Below, one piece after another: positions 28,015 through 36,545 of a stretch of 64,000 nucleotides of DNA. Made by a program: the position numbers and the translations under genes. The DNA is taken from assembly GCA_020636435.1 (NCBI GenBank), contig JACJXX010000001.1, positions 2,001,001 through 2,065,000 of the forward strand, in the 5' to 3' direction. Within the stretch, counting starts at the first letter, position 1; every line of letters starts with the position of its first letter. The stretch comes from Lewinellaceae bacterium. GTDB lineage: Bacteria; Bacteroidota; Bacteroidia; Chitinophagales; Saprospiraceae. The notes below the pieces were generated by a model that was not told the DNA's origin, searched no databases, and was given only the letters and a program-made list of their open reading frames with translations.

Positions 28015-28857
28015 ATGAAACCATTAAGAGCGAAGATGTTGCGCTACATGGAGCGCAGGGGCTACAGCCCATCGACAATCAGGTCTTACATGATGTGGGT
28101 ATTGCAATTTGCTTTGCATTACGGCAAGAGCCCGGATTTGTTAACCGAAGAAGAAATTGGAGCCTACTTTGACCACCTGAGGCGAAGCCGGCAGTTAAGC
28201 CAAAGCAGCCTGGCGGGGTGTTACAGCGGCATCAAGCTGCTGTGGGAGAAGGTGTTGGGGCGGAGCTGGAACGCCAACAAATTGCCGCGAAGCAAAAGAG
28301 CCAAGACGCTGCCGGAAGTATTGTCGGAAGAAGAAGTGCGGCAGCTTATTTGCCAGACAAAGAACCTCAAGCACCGGGCGTTCCTCAAATTATTGTATAC
28401 CACGGGCGTCCGGGTAGGAGAGCTGGTGAAGCTCAAGCCCGGAGACACTGATTCCAAGCGGATGGTTGTGCGGGTAGAGATGGGCAAAGGAAAAAAGAGC
28501 CGATACACGGTTTTGTCAATGCCCTTGCTGAAGGAATTACGGGCCTATTGGCTGGAATACCGGCCGCGGGTTTATTTGTTTGAAGGGCAGGTGCCGGGGC
28601 GGCATATCAGCATCCGCACGGTACAAACCGTGTTCAAGCAGGCATGCAAGCGCATTGGCCTGCGCAAGCAAGTAGGGGTGCATGTGCTGCGCCATCCCGT
28701 CTTGCGAGACGGGACCACGCATTTACTGGAAAACGGAGTAGATACTTTGACGGTGAAGGCGCTGCTGGGCCATTCTGACGTGTCCACCACTGCGCGCTAC
28801 GTGCATGTGCAAAACAGCCGGATGAAAGGCCTGCCAGATTTGCTGGCCCGTTGGTAA
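28015..28857 (+). CDS. tyrosine recombinase (unit copy 2)
   Basis: It differs from the copy 1 protein at only a few N-terminal residues (SYMMWVLQFALHYGK against AYTMWVLQIALHYDK). All active-site residues (R133, K158/160, H223-x-x-R226, H253, Y262) and the palindrome-encoded PVLRDG are retained. Both copies are full length with mostly silent differences, which points to selection on the protein even though the transposase partners are damaged. An inverted repeat CGTAAAGCG / CGCTTTACG abuts the start codon. Confidence 0.9.
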   Translation: MKPLRAKMLRYMERRGYSPSTIRSYMMWVLQFALHYGKSPDLLTEEEIGAYFDHLRRSRQLSQSSLAGCYSGIKLLWEKVLGRSWNANKLPRSKRAKTLPEVLSEEEVRQLICQTKNLKHRAFLKLLYTTGVRVGELVKLKPGDTDSKRMVVRVEMGKGKKSRYTVLSMPLLKELRAYWLEYRPRVYLFEGQVPGRHISIRTVQTVFKQACKRIGLRKQVGVHVLRHPVLRDGTTHLLENGVDTLTVKALLGHSDVSTTARYVHVQNSRMKGLPDLLARW

Positions 28858-28863
28858 GGAGCC

Positions 28864-30163
28864 ATGGGCCGGTCCCGATATGAGGTAGCCGATGTTTTTC
28901 GGCTCAGTGGGCAGGCATACCGTTCGAAGCATAAGCTGAGCAAAGTTCAGCATAAGGCCATGCGGGCGATAGAGCAGTGCCGCACCCCGATAGCCATCGG
29001 GGCGTTAGGAGGGCATTTGGATGCCTGCGATCAATGCGGCCACATTCGCATCAGCTATAACCCCGATGGCTATCGGGGCCGCAACCGGCACTGCCCGAAG
29101 TGCCAGCCCTGTGGAATAACTGCCATAAAACTGCCCTGCGCCTATTCCACAGGGCCAAAGCTTAGCGCGGGAAGCCTGGCTGGAAGCGAGGCAGGCGGAG
29201 CTATTGCCAGTGGGGTATTTTCACGTTGTTTTTACCCTTCCGGCGCAGATTGGCGATATAGTTCGCTACAATGAGCGGCTGTTGTATGGAACCTTGTTCC
29301 AGGAAGCCTGGGCTGCCTTGTCAAAGTTGTGCGCAGACAGGCATTACCTGGGCGCTCGGCCTGGCATGGTGGCGATCTTACACACCTGGGGGCAGAACCT
29401 GCATTACCATCCGCATGTGCACTGCATTGTACCGGGCGGTGGGTTAAGAGGCGGCAAATGGGTATCGGCCCGCGAGGAGTTCCTTGTACCCGTGCAGGCT
29501 CTGTCGGCCATGTTCAAGGGCAAGTTTGTCAGCGCTTTGCGCCGGCATTACCAGGCTGGGCGCCTGCGCCTGGATGGTTTGTGCAGCCGTTTTCGCGGCA
29601 AGCAGGCCTTCAGCAAACTGCTCAATGCGCTTATGGCCGAAGATTGGGTGGTGTACGCCAAGCCGCCGTTTGCTGGGCCGGAGCAGTTGCTGGGCTATCT
29701 GGGGCGTTATACTCACCGAGTGGCTATTAGCAACCACCGTATTGTGTCCATTGACAAAGATACGGTTTGCTTCCGATGGCGAGATTATGCCGACGGCAAC
29801 CGGCAGAAGGTAATGCGCTTGTCGCATGAGGAGTTTATCCGGCGGTTTTTGCAGCATATACTACCCCATGGTTTTTGTAAAATCCGCTACTACGGCATCT
29901 TGTCCAACCGGTTGCGAAGGCAGGCTTTGGCCCTTTGCAGGCAGGCCTTGGGGGTAAAAGCGCCACCCCAACTTCCAGCCCTATCCTGGCAAGAACGCTG
30001 CCGGCAGGCTGTCGGCATCGACTGGGAGGTGTGCCCGGTGTGCGGCAAAGGCCGCATGCAGACGGTTATTTGGATACCGGCCGGGCGAGCGCCGCCTTTT
30101 CCTGAGGCCCAGCCCAAGGCCACCCAATTGTGTCCGGCTCAGGCAGCTGCCGGCCAAGCCTGA
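28864..30163 (+). pseudogene. IS91-type HUH transposase with one frame-breaking insertion (copy 2)
   Basis: The zinc-finger part (28864 onward) runs into the 50-bp palindrome at 29106. The main body continues in another frame from about 29160 and is open to 30163. The HUH motif HYHPHVHC and catalytic tyrosine block YLGRYTHRVAISNHRI are intact, as is EEFIRRFLQHILPHGFCKIRYYG. Removing 52 bp at the palindrome joins the two frames. A separately translated HUH domain without its finger is possible. Confidence 0.82.
29106..29155. repeat. 50-bp mobile palindrome (copy c)
   Basis: Identical in sequence and site to copy a (24834-24883), flanked by CA on both sides, so it was present before the two units diverged. 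Confidence 0.85.
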
Positions 30164-30357
30164 GGCGGTATTTTTGTGCCCCGGTGCGGCAATTTTGCTT
30201 GAAAAAGAGGGAAGAAACGGCTATTTTAGGCTGCGGTTGCCGGCCGGAGGGGCTTACAGGGGGGCCGGAAGAGAAAAACGGCCAGCTGAAGAGCCGGAAG
30301 AGAGCCCCTGGATAGGCCGATACAATGCCCATAAGAGACGTCGGGTTTGGCGGCTCA

Positions 30358-30420
30358 GTCCAACTGCATTGTATCTGACAGCACCGCTGCGCGGTTCCGG
30401 CAGATACAATGCTTAAAGTT
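30358..30420 (+). other. attC-like site 5 (end of unit copy 2)
   Basis: GTCCAAC, stem TGCATTGTATCTG / CAGATACAATGC, end AAAG30418^TT. The next unit begins TTGTCAGTCATT, but its complementary partner was not found, presumably because of the IS at 30874. Confidence 0.6.
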
Positions 30421-30543
30421 GTCAGTCATTAGACCTTATGTCTAGGAATTTTGTACGTGCACGCGCGTGGGGCCATCAAAAGTCCCCTCAGACATAATGT
30501 CTATTCTTGAATGAAAATTTAAAACTGTGCTGAATTAAAATAT

Positions 30544-30897
30544 ATGACCTTAGACCAATTTATTACTTATAGTCAAAACTTTTTAGCAGAAGATAAACTT
30601 GAGGACCTATTTGAATTCATTTCTGGGGCAATAAGGAAAGATACCCGTTCATATGAAGATTATATTCTTTTGTCAGCAGAATATAGTAGTATCAAAAAAC
30701 AGATTTTAAGAGGAACAATAAGTCATGAAGATCAAGATCTCAAGCTTGCAAGAATCAGAGGTAAGTTAATAAACCTATTAAAAAATTTACAGACAAGCTT
30801 CTTGTCAATTACAGCAAATGAGAATATAATAGATAGGATAAATTTGATCTCAGAAGGAGGTGAGAAAACAATCGGGTGCGGCTCCATAATAATGTAA
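30544..30897 (+). pseudogene. effector-associated-domain protein truncated by an IS
   Basis: The 117-residue frame starts MTLDQFITYSQNFLAEDKLE. Its LLSAEYSSIKKQILRGTISHEDQDLKLARIRGKLINLLKNL section matches the effector-associated (EAD) adaptor domains found at the ends of bacterial conflict proteins. Such domains recruit an effector carrying the same EAD. The last seven residues (GCGSIIM) are encoded by the terminal repeat of the ISKra4-type element, so the original C-terminal effector or sensor is lost. An inverted repeat (AGACCTTATGTCT / AGACATAATGTCT, about 30432-30505) precedes it. Confidence 0.6.
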
Positions 30898-30941
30898 ATA
30901 CTATCTTTGCTGGATAATGATAACCAATAAATCCGGTCAAA

Positions 30942-32203
30942 ATGCAGAGCAAAATACAAAAAGAACAGGACGGCAGCTATACCATTACAGTAAACGTGAA
31001 ATTGGAAGGCAGCATGCTGAAGATGGAGGAACACATTCAAGAGGCGGTAAACGAGATTGGCTTGAAAGCGACGCTGGAAGCCTTAAAGAAATTTGACACT
31101 TCTGGAGAGCCCCTGCAAAAAGGGGGCGAACAATTGACAAGCAAGGGCGCGCAAAAAAAAAGTTCCAAACCCCCTACGGGCAAGGCATCATAAAAAGGCA
31201 TGCCTATCAATCCAGCAAGGGAGGGAAGACGTACATCCCCATGGAAGACAAGGGGCGGGTTATAGGCAAAGCGACTCCGCGGTTTGCCAAAATGGCGAGT
31301 TGGAAATATGCTCAATTATCGGGCAGGCAAGCGCGGGAGGACTTTTCCCAAAACCATGGCTTGAAAATCAGCAAGAAGCTCATCCAATCGCTAAATGAGC
31401 GAGTTGGGCAGGTGATGATGGAAAAAGAGCAGAAATGGGCTTATGAAATACCAGCCTTAGGCAAGGCTGTAAAAACGGTTGGGATTAGCCGAGACGGCAC
31501 CACCATACCGATCAAAGGGGAAGGCTACAAAGAAACCATGGTTGGGACGATTAGCTTGCATGACGAGGAAGGCCAACGCATGCATACGATCTATATAGGT
31601 TGCTCGCCAGAACATGGCAAAGCCACTTTTGACTATGTATTCGGGCAGGAGATAGAACGCATTAAATCTAAATACCCATCAGCGGAATATATCGGCATTG
31701 CTGACGGAGAAAAAGGCAATTGGGCTTTTTTGGATGCTTATACCACTATTCAAATAATAGATTTTTATCATGCCACGGAGTATTTGGCAGGCTACGCCAA
31801 ATGTGTTTATGAGGATCAATTCGAACGCAAAAAATGGTTAGAGGATAGTTGTAGCAACCTTAAAAACAAAAGAGGCGGCGCAGCTAAATTATTGAAGGAA
31901 ATGAAAAAATATGCATCAGCCCATTTTATTGACGATAAAGAACATCCGGTTATCCGGGCAGTAACTTACTTTACCAACCACAAATCGAAAATGAATTATT
32001 GGAAATATAAAAAAGACAATTTGCCAATAGGTTCGGGAGTAGTGGAAGCGGCATGTAAAACCCTTATAAAACAACGGTGTTGTAGGTCTGGTAGCAAATG
32101 GACTCGAAATACACTGGACAATATTTTATTAGCGCGTAGCCTTATTTTAACGAAAGGGCGCTGGGCGCAATTTTGGAACAAAGTCGACCGATATGGTTTT
32201 TAG
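30942..32203 (+). CDS. ISKra4-family transposase (needs -1 frameshift)
   Basis: The first frame (30942-31193) starts MQSKIQKEQDGSYTITVNVKLEGSM. After the A9 run at 31153-31161 the -1 frame continues KFQTPYGQGIIKRHAYQSSKGGKTY and stays open to 32203. The catalytic region shows DDE-type acids (GISRDGTTIP, IGIADGEKGNW) and the family C-terminal block LPIGSGVVEAACKTLIKQRCCRSGSKW. The combined protein is about 420 residues, the family length. The run of nine A is a classic slippery site, so the element may be active. Confidence 0.8.
31153..31161 (+). promoter_or_regulatory. A9 slippery site for transposase frameshift
   Basis: Nine consecutive A residues sit where the two transposase frames overlap. 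A shift of one base backward (ribosomal or by transcript slippage) joins them. Confidence 0.6.
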
Positions 32204-32228
32204 GATACATCAAAATGGAGCCGCACCC

Positions 32229-32720
32229 GTTATATCTGCCGCATCGGCATCTCGAACAAGCGCTTGTCCTATGACAAAAACGGGCAGAATGTATGCATCG
32301 AGTACAACAACTACCGGGAGCAAAAGGCGGGGCAGCCCGCGCCAAAAGCGTACCGGCATATGGAGCCACTGCTTGCGATGCACCAAATACTGCAGCACCA
32401 GTTGCCAAGATACTTCCAGCGCTCGCGGCACTACGGCCTGCATGCGGCACCCACCTATGAACGCCTGGAGAGCCGCCTGCCCATTGTAGTGAAGCAGGAA
32501 GGGGCAACGGTGCGTACCGTCATCCAGATCCTGCGCGCTTTATTGAAGGAAGAGCCTTACCGGTGCGAAGGTTGCTCGGGTACAGATTTCCAGGAGGAAC
32601 ACCTCGCACCCGATCCGGCTTACACCCGCTATCACGTATTAGCTGGGGCCAGCCGCAGCCCTCCTGCGGAGCCAAAGCGCGCTCCATCCGGCATTCCAGC
32701 TTCCCCCAAAGCACGCTGAA
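32229..32720 (+). pseudogene. IS91-type transposase remnant (different lineage)
   Basis: The frame directly after the ISKra4 end reads YICRIGISNKRLSYDKNGQ, then VCIEYNNYREQK, then LPRYFQRSRHYGLHA. This is the stretch after the catalytic tyrosine in IS91-type transposases. It is diverged from the two units upstream. The 5' two-thirds are missing. From about 32600 the coding quality decays. The following 470 bases (32721-33190) hold no recognised gene. Confidence 0.6.
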
Positions 32721-33193
32721 TGGGGTTGAGCCGGCTATGCCCGCTCGGAAGCGCCGGGCATCAAAATGGGCCCATTTGATGTTGAGCGGTACGTTAAGTT
32801 TGACAGGATAGGGAAAAAAGCATATTTTACAAGCACTTTACTCAGGAGGAAGGCACGCGCGTTTCCCCTAAGGCAACCGGACAGCGGAGCAGGCTGGTTT
32901 TGTCCAACTGAAATAGCCTGCCCGTATGGGTCTGCGCGGGCCGGTTGGGGAGCTTGGCGTTCGGAGTGGGGGCGCAGACATTCCTTTGAGTTCTGCACAA
33001 TTGCATTCAAATAATTTATCAAATAGTATGCATATAAGTGCCTGTTATTCAATATATAGTAACTTCTTCTTTGAAGAATGTCTAAAAAGCACTAAATTGT
33101 ATTAAGCAACTTGGCCCAATCCGGAGTTGTTGAATGAATGATACTATGTTATAAATACCATAGAATCTATTTAGAAAGAAACTAATTAATGTT

Positions 33194-33448
33194 ATGAGCG
33201 TACAAATTTCAGAAGATATTTTAAGTCAAGTCAAGATGACTGAAAATGAATTTCTAATTGAGATAGCCGTTCATTTTTATGATATTGGGAAAATGACAAT
33301 GGGGCAAGCAAGAAATTTTGCAGGGATTGATCAGATAACATTTCAAAAAGAAATGGCTAAAAGAAATGTTTACATCAAATACGATATAGAAGATTTAGAG
33401 GAAGACCTAAAGACAATAGAAGAGCTGGATAGATTGCAATCCAAATAA
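33194..33448 (+). CDS. UPF0175 family antitoxin
   Basis: The 84-residue protein begins MSVQISEDILSQVKMTENEFLIEIAVHFYDIGKMTMGQAR, which matches the UPF0175 helix-turn-helix family normally paired with a DUF3368 PIN toxin. The LxAxxFAGIDQITFQKEMA-like segment is the recognition helix region. It is AT-rich, like the cassette genes. The toxin starts 14 bases after its stop. It probably represses the pair. Confidence 0.85.
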   Translation: MSVQISEDILSQVKMTENEFLIEIAVHFYDIGKMTMGQARNFAGIDQITFQKEMAKRNVYIKYDIEDLEEDLKTIEELDRLQSK

Positions 33449-33462
33449 ATTCAGTGCAAAAG

Positions 33463-33945
33463 ATGGTAGTAATAAGTGATACAACGGCAATAACCAATTT
33501 GTATAAAGTCAAGTTATTATTAATTGTAAAGGAATTATACGGGCAAATAATAATACCTGAAGGAGTCTATGAAGAATTATCAAGGCTTTCAAATCAAAAA
33601 AGAATAATCGATCAATCAGATTGGATAACAATTCAAAAGATTGAGAACAAAGAATTGTTGAAGGAGTTATTGAAAGAATTGGATCAAGGAGAAGCAGAGG
33701 CAATAACACTAGCAATAGAAATAAAATCGGATTTATTGGTGATTGATGAGCAAAAAGGGAGAAAAGTTTCAAGGCGATATGGATTAAGAATAATAGGAGT
33801 ATTAGGTATTCTAATTAATGCAAAGAAAAGAGGAATAATTTCACATGTAAAACCCTATATGGACGACTTAAGAGAAAAAGCAGGATTTCATATTGGCGAA
33901 AAACTTTATAGCGAAATCCTGAAAAGAGTAGATGAAGAAGAATAA
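33463..33945 (+). CDS. DUF3368 PIN-like toxin
   Basis: The ATG at 33463 (or GTG 33454) begins MVVISDTTAITNLYKV with the first PIN aspartate. A Glu in GVYEELSR, the LDQGEAEAITLAIE block and the Asp of LLVIDEQKGRK complete the acidic set. The 160-residue length and the downstream RIIGVLGILINAKKRG segment are typical of DUF3368. It is presumably an RNase toxin neutralised by the preceding UPF0175 protein. I could not assign cassette ends around this pair. Confidence 0.85.
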   Translation: MVVISDTTAITNLYKVKLLLIVKELYGQIIIPEGVYEELSRLSNQKRIIDQSDWITIQKIENKELLKELLKELDQGEAEAITLAIEIKSDLLVIDEQKGRKVSRRYGLRIIGVLGILINAKKRGIISHVKPYMDDLREKAGFHIGEKLYSEILKRVDEEE

Positions 33946-33994
33946 ATAGAAATGCACAGAATCGAGTGGCAACCGACAACCCTGAATTTTAGAC

Positions 33995-34640
33995 CTACCC
34001 ACTGGGCAAAGGATTCAGCGTTGCCGGAGAGCCCTCACACCACCAAGCGTAAGGATCGCGTACTTGGCGGTTCACAGAACAGCTTAACTTTTCTTGGGTT
34101 TGGAAGTATCGCCATACTTGACTTGCAGGTAATATTCCAGAAACGGGATGTAGCCTCGTTTGCGGAGGCGTTGTTCCGTCACGGTTGTACCCATAATTGG
34201 GCTGCCCATACGGGCCCGTACCGGGGCAAGCGATTGCCCATCCACCCTTTTGTGAGTAGGCAAAACGGCGCGCCCAACTTTCCTCTACCCCTAATTGGCT
34301 AAACGCCCTCAGCCTTCGCTTTGGCCGCTTCCAGGCTTTCCAGATACAGTATCTGAGCCGGCATCGTATCCATGCGTCCAGGCTTTTTAGCTTTTGGTAG
34401 CCGGCAGCATTCTTAAAGCAATGCACCCAACCACGCATCAGCTCATTTAGCTTGGCTATCCGCTCCTCTAGTGGTGTTGGAGTGGTTTTCCGCGTGATGG
34501 TTTTGATTTTCGCTTTGAGCCGCTGCCAGCTCTTCTTGGCGATGCATAGGCGGTATTTACCCTTGTGGCGTTCCTGCTCTGCGAGGTACGGTTTTGCCTC
34601 CTTCGGCCATGCCACTTTGCAAGTACTGCCGAATAAGTTT
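33995..34640 (-). pseudogene. group II intron reverse transcriptase/maturase remnant
   Basis: On the minus strand, a first piece (LLKLIRQYLQSGMAEGGKT ... AGTPQG, about 34640-34553) is the region just before the GGPLSPLL motif. It jumps directly to the maturase domain (KYRLCIAKKSWQRLKAKIK, RIAKLNELMRGWVHCFKNAAG, WIRCRLRYCIWKAWKRPKRRLR). The YADD-containing core is deleted and the frame changes at the junction. The intron is therefore immobile. Confidence 0.8.
34038..34073 (-). ncRNA. group II intron domain V
   Basis: The minus-strand sequence GAACCGCCAAGTACGC ... GCTTGGTGGTG folds into the 34-nt domain V hairpin typical of bacterial group II introns, with GUGUGAGGG just after it. It lies at the expected place 3' of the maturase remnant. 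The 5' intron half is missing. Confidence 0.65.
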
Positions 34641-34654
34641 TAGCAGGGTTTTAT

Positions 34655-34809
34655 GTAACTTCTCAATAAATGGAAAAAAAACCTGTCGTCCTTACCACAA
34701 AGTGGCCCCTTTGGGGCAGGACTAAACCGCCACTCCACCCTATTCGGCCCTGGCAACGAGCTTTCATCCCTACGGGATTTTATACAAACGGAGTTTATTG
34801 AGAACTTAC
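34655..34809. repeat. MITE-like element, family B (155 bp)
   Basis: The termini are GTAACTTCTCAATAAA (34655-34670) / TTTATTGAGAACTTAC (34794-34809). The interior contains GGCCCTGGCAACGAGCTTTCATCCCTACGGGA, also present in the longer relative at 61623. It separates the intron remnant from the transposase remnant. Confidence 0.75.
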
Positions 34810-35240
34810 AAAGCCCGTATCCAATGTGCACATAATCATAGTGGCAATAAATGTTGTCAAAGTGTTTGCCATAGTGCTTGAGCAAGCTGTTATCTACGCT
34901 TAATACGCCCCCCTTTTGTTTGCCAGCCCTGGCCTTGAAACGGGTGCCCTCCAGTTGTTGGAGCATCTCCAGGCGCCTGTCATTGAGCTGAGCCAAATCA
35001 AAATTCTGCCGGTTGAAAAAACGGTTGAAGCTGCTTTGGTTACGAGGCTCCTGGACGAACATCCGGTTAATGGCTTCCAGCGTTTTATTGTCCCCAACAA
35101 TAAAACCAGATAGGGCTTTCTTGAAATGCAGATAACCCTCTGGGGTGAAACAGCTTTCAAAATGCGTTGCATATTTTTTACTACACTGGGAAAGTCTAAC
35201 AAAACCATCATGGCTGCTTGCTTTTAAAGTAAGTTAAGCA
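34810..35240 (-). pseudogene. DDE transposase fragment (IS4/IS701-like)
   Basis: Reading on the minus strand: VRLSQCSKKYATHFESCF, then GYLHFKKALSGFIVGDNKT, then VLSVDNSLLKHYGKHFDNI with one presumed catalytic Asp. No in-frame ATG remains and the 3' part has been replaced by the family B element, so it is inactive. Confidence 0.6.
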
Positions 35241-35449
35241 TTTTGTGGCAGGCAGATATGCGGTTATCCAATTTTGTCAATGAACTTTGCTGGCCCTCTG
35301 TTGGCTATGATGGCCTGCTAGGATACTCGGCCATCGGCAAGCCCCCAAAGATGGCCCCTGTTAGTTGCCTGGCCAACACCCTGTCTGCAACTGCCTAAAT
35401 GGCCTTCGGCAAGCAACAAGGGCTGCCTGATTCGCCTTTTGCGGTGCAA

Positions 35450-35620
35450 AAGCCGTATGGCTATCGGGGCCGCAACCGGCATTGCCCTAAATGCCAAAGC
35501 TCAGCAAGGGAAGCTTGGCTGGAAGCGCGGCAGGCAGAGCTTTTGCCGGCGGAGTACTTTCATGTGGTTTTCACCCTGCCGGCGGAGGTACGCGACATAG
35601 TGCGTTATAATGAGCATATA
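35450..35620 (+). pseudogene. fragment of the recombinase/IS91-type unit (copy 3)
   Basis: It reads GYRGRNRHCPKCQSSAREAWLEARQAELLPAEYFHVVFTLPAEVRDIVRYNE without the 50-bp palindrome, so it preserves the ancestral sequence at that insertion site. It begins inside an 18-bp palindrome and ends abruptly at 35620 where a hydrolase gene begins. The preceding 200 bases (35241-35449) hold nothing recognised. Confidence 0.8.
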
Positions 35621-36075
35621 GTCCCGGTAAAGTTGAACCTTATTTAGACGCTACCGGTAAATCTATACCTGGAAGTATTTCCGAAAAAATCTATGTCAAT
35701 ATAAATGGTGTAGAGCAGGGTATGTTTATCAAGAGTAAAGATGCAACACGGCCCGTATTGCTTTTCCTTCATGGTGGCATCCCTGTATATTTCCTGACAA
35801 AAAAATACCCGACAGGTCTTGAAGATTATTTTACAGTGGTTTGGTGGGAACAACGTGGTTCAGGGCTCTCTTACAGTTCCAACATTCCGCCAGAGTCGCT
35901 GACCCTGGAGCAAATGATATCCGATACAAAGGAAGTAACGAATTATCTTCGCAAGCGGCTTGGACAAGATAAAATTTATCTCATGGCACACTCGGGTGGC
36001 ACCTTCATTGGTATGCACGTGGCTGCGCGCGCACCTGAACTATATCACGCATACATTTCAACAATCAGCTCATAG
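35621..36075 (+). pseudogene. alpha/beta hydrolase fragment
   Basis: The frame reads ATGKSIPGSISEKIYVNING, then VLLFLHGGIPVYFL (oxyanion region), VVWWEQRGSGLSY and LMAHSGGTFIGMH (nucleophile elbow G-H-S-G-G type, Ser present). The acid and His parts are missing: the frame stops at 36075 after YISTISS, and a different short frame follows to 36184. The 5' end is joined to the IS91-type fragment. No function is expected. Confidence 0.7.
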
Positions 36076-36189
36076 CCCAATGCTTGAAGAACCGGAAAGA
36101 ATGTTTCAGATTGTGCAGGCCGATATACTTGCCGGCAGGAATGACCTTTCCGATAAAAAGCAAAAATCCGATCAAGATGAATGATAACC

Positions 36190-36358
36190 GCCTAAGGGGC
36201 CGGAGAAAAATAAGTTCCCTATTTCAGGCGAGTTATTTTTTCGCCAGACAAGGCGGGAGGAAGGAGCATAGTGGTGCTAAGTGACTGACCGACCAACGCA
36301 GTATGGCGGAAAAAGAACCGCATCAAATGGGGAAGTTATTATTCTCCGGGCCCTAAGA
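36190..36358. repeat. palindromic element, family A (copy 3)
   Basis: Ends GCCTAAGGGGCCGGAGAA / TTCTCCGGGCCCTAAG with AATAAGTTCCC / GGGGAAGTTATT inside. The core on the minus strand shows ATACTGCGTTG and CTATGCTCCTTCC, as in copies 2 and 5. Confidence 0.75.
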
Positions 36359-36380
36359 CCATTGGCAGCAACCTTTATGC

Positions 36381-36545
36381 TAAGGCACGAGGAAAGAATA
36401 AAGTGTTCAATTATGGGGCAGTAATTTTTGTGCCAGGCAAGGCGCGAAGAATGAGGATAGCCAAAGCTACCTGAGTGATGAGCAACGCAGCATGGCGCAA
36501 AAAGGACAAGCCAGAATGGACAGTTTATTCTTTCGTCGTGCCTAA
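36381..36545. repeat. 165-bp palindromic element, family A (copy 4, inverse of copy 1)
   Basis: Nearly identical to 2787-2951 in opposite orientation, 34 kb apart. Ends TAAGGCACGAGGAAAGAATAAAG / TTTATTCTTTCGTCGTGCCTA. It lies 22 bases after copy 3 and abuts a truncated membrane-protein gene. Confidence 0.85.

Larger units (their letters stand above)
27922..30418 (+). mobile_element. recombinase/IS91-type unit, copy 2
   Basis: This 2497-bp unit has the same start (TTGAACTAAACC) and end hairpin as copy 1. Its terminal site GTCCAAC differs by one base from the complement of the start. It is over 90% identical to copy 1 by eye but lacks two of the insertions found there. Confidence 0.8.
30874..32228 (+). 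mobile_element. ISKra4-family insertion sequence
   Basis: The terminal inverted repeats are GGGTGCGGCTCCA (30874-30886) / TGGAGCCGCACCC (32216-32228), perfect over 13 bp. It carries a single transposase read through a -1 frameshift. No target duplication is visible. Its two flanks belong to unrelated genes (EAD gene on the left, an IS91-like remnant on the right), suggesting a deletion next to the IS. Confidence 0.85.

Noticed and set aside
33194..33945. Toxin-antitoxin pair as another cassette
   Set aside because: The content fits cassettes, but I found no complementary start and end sites around it.
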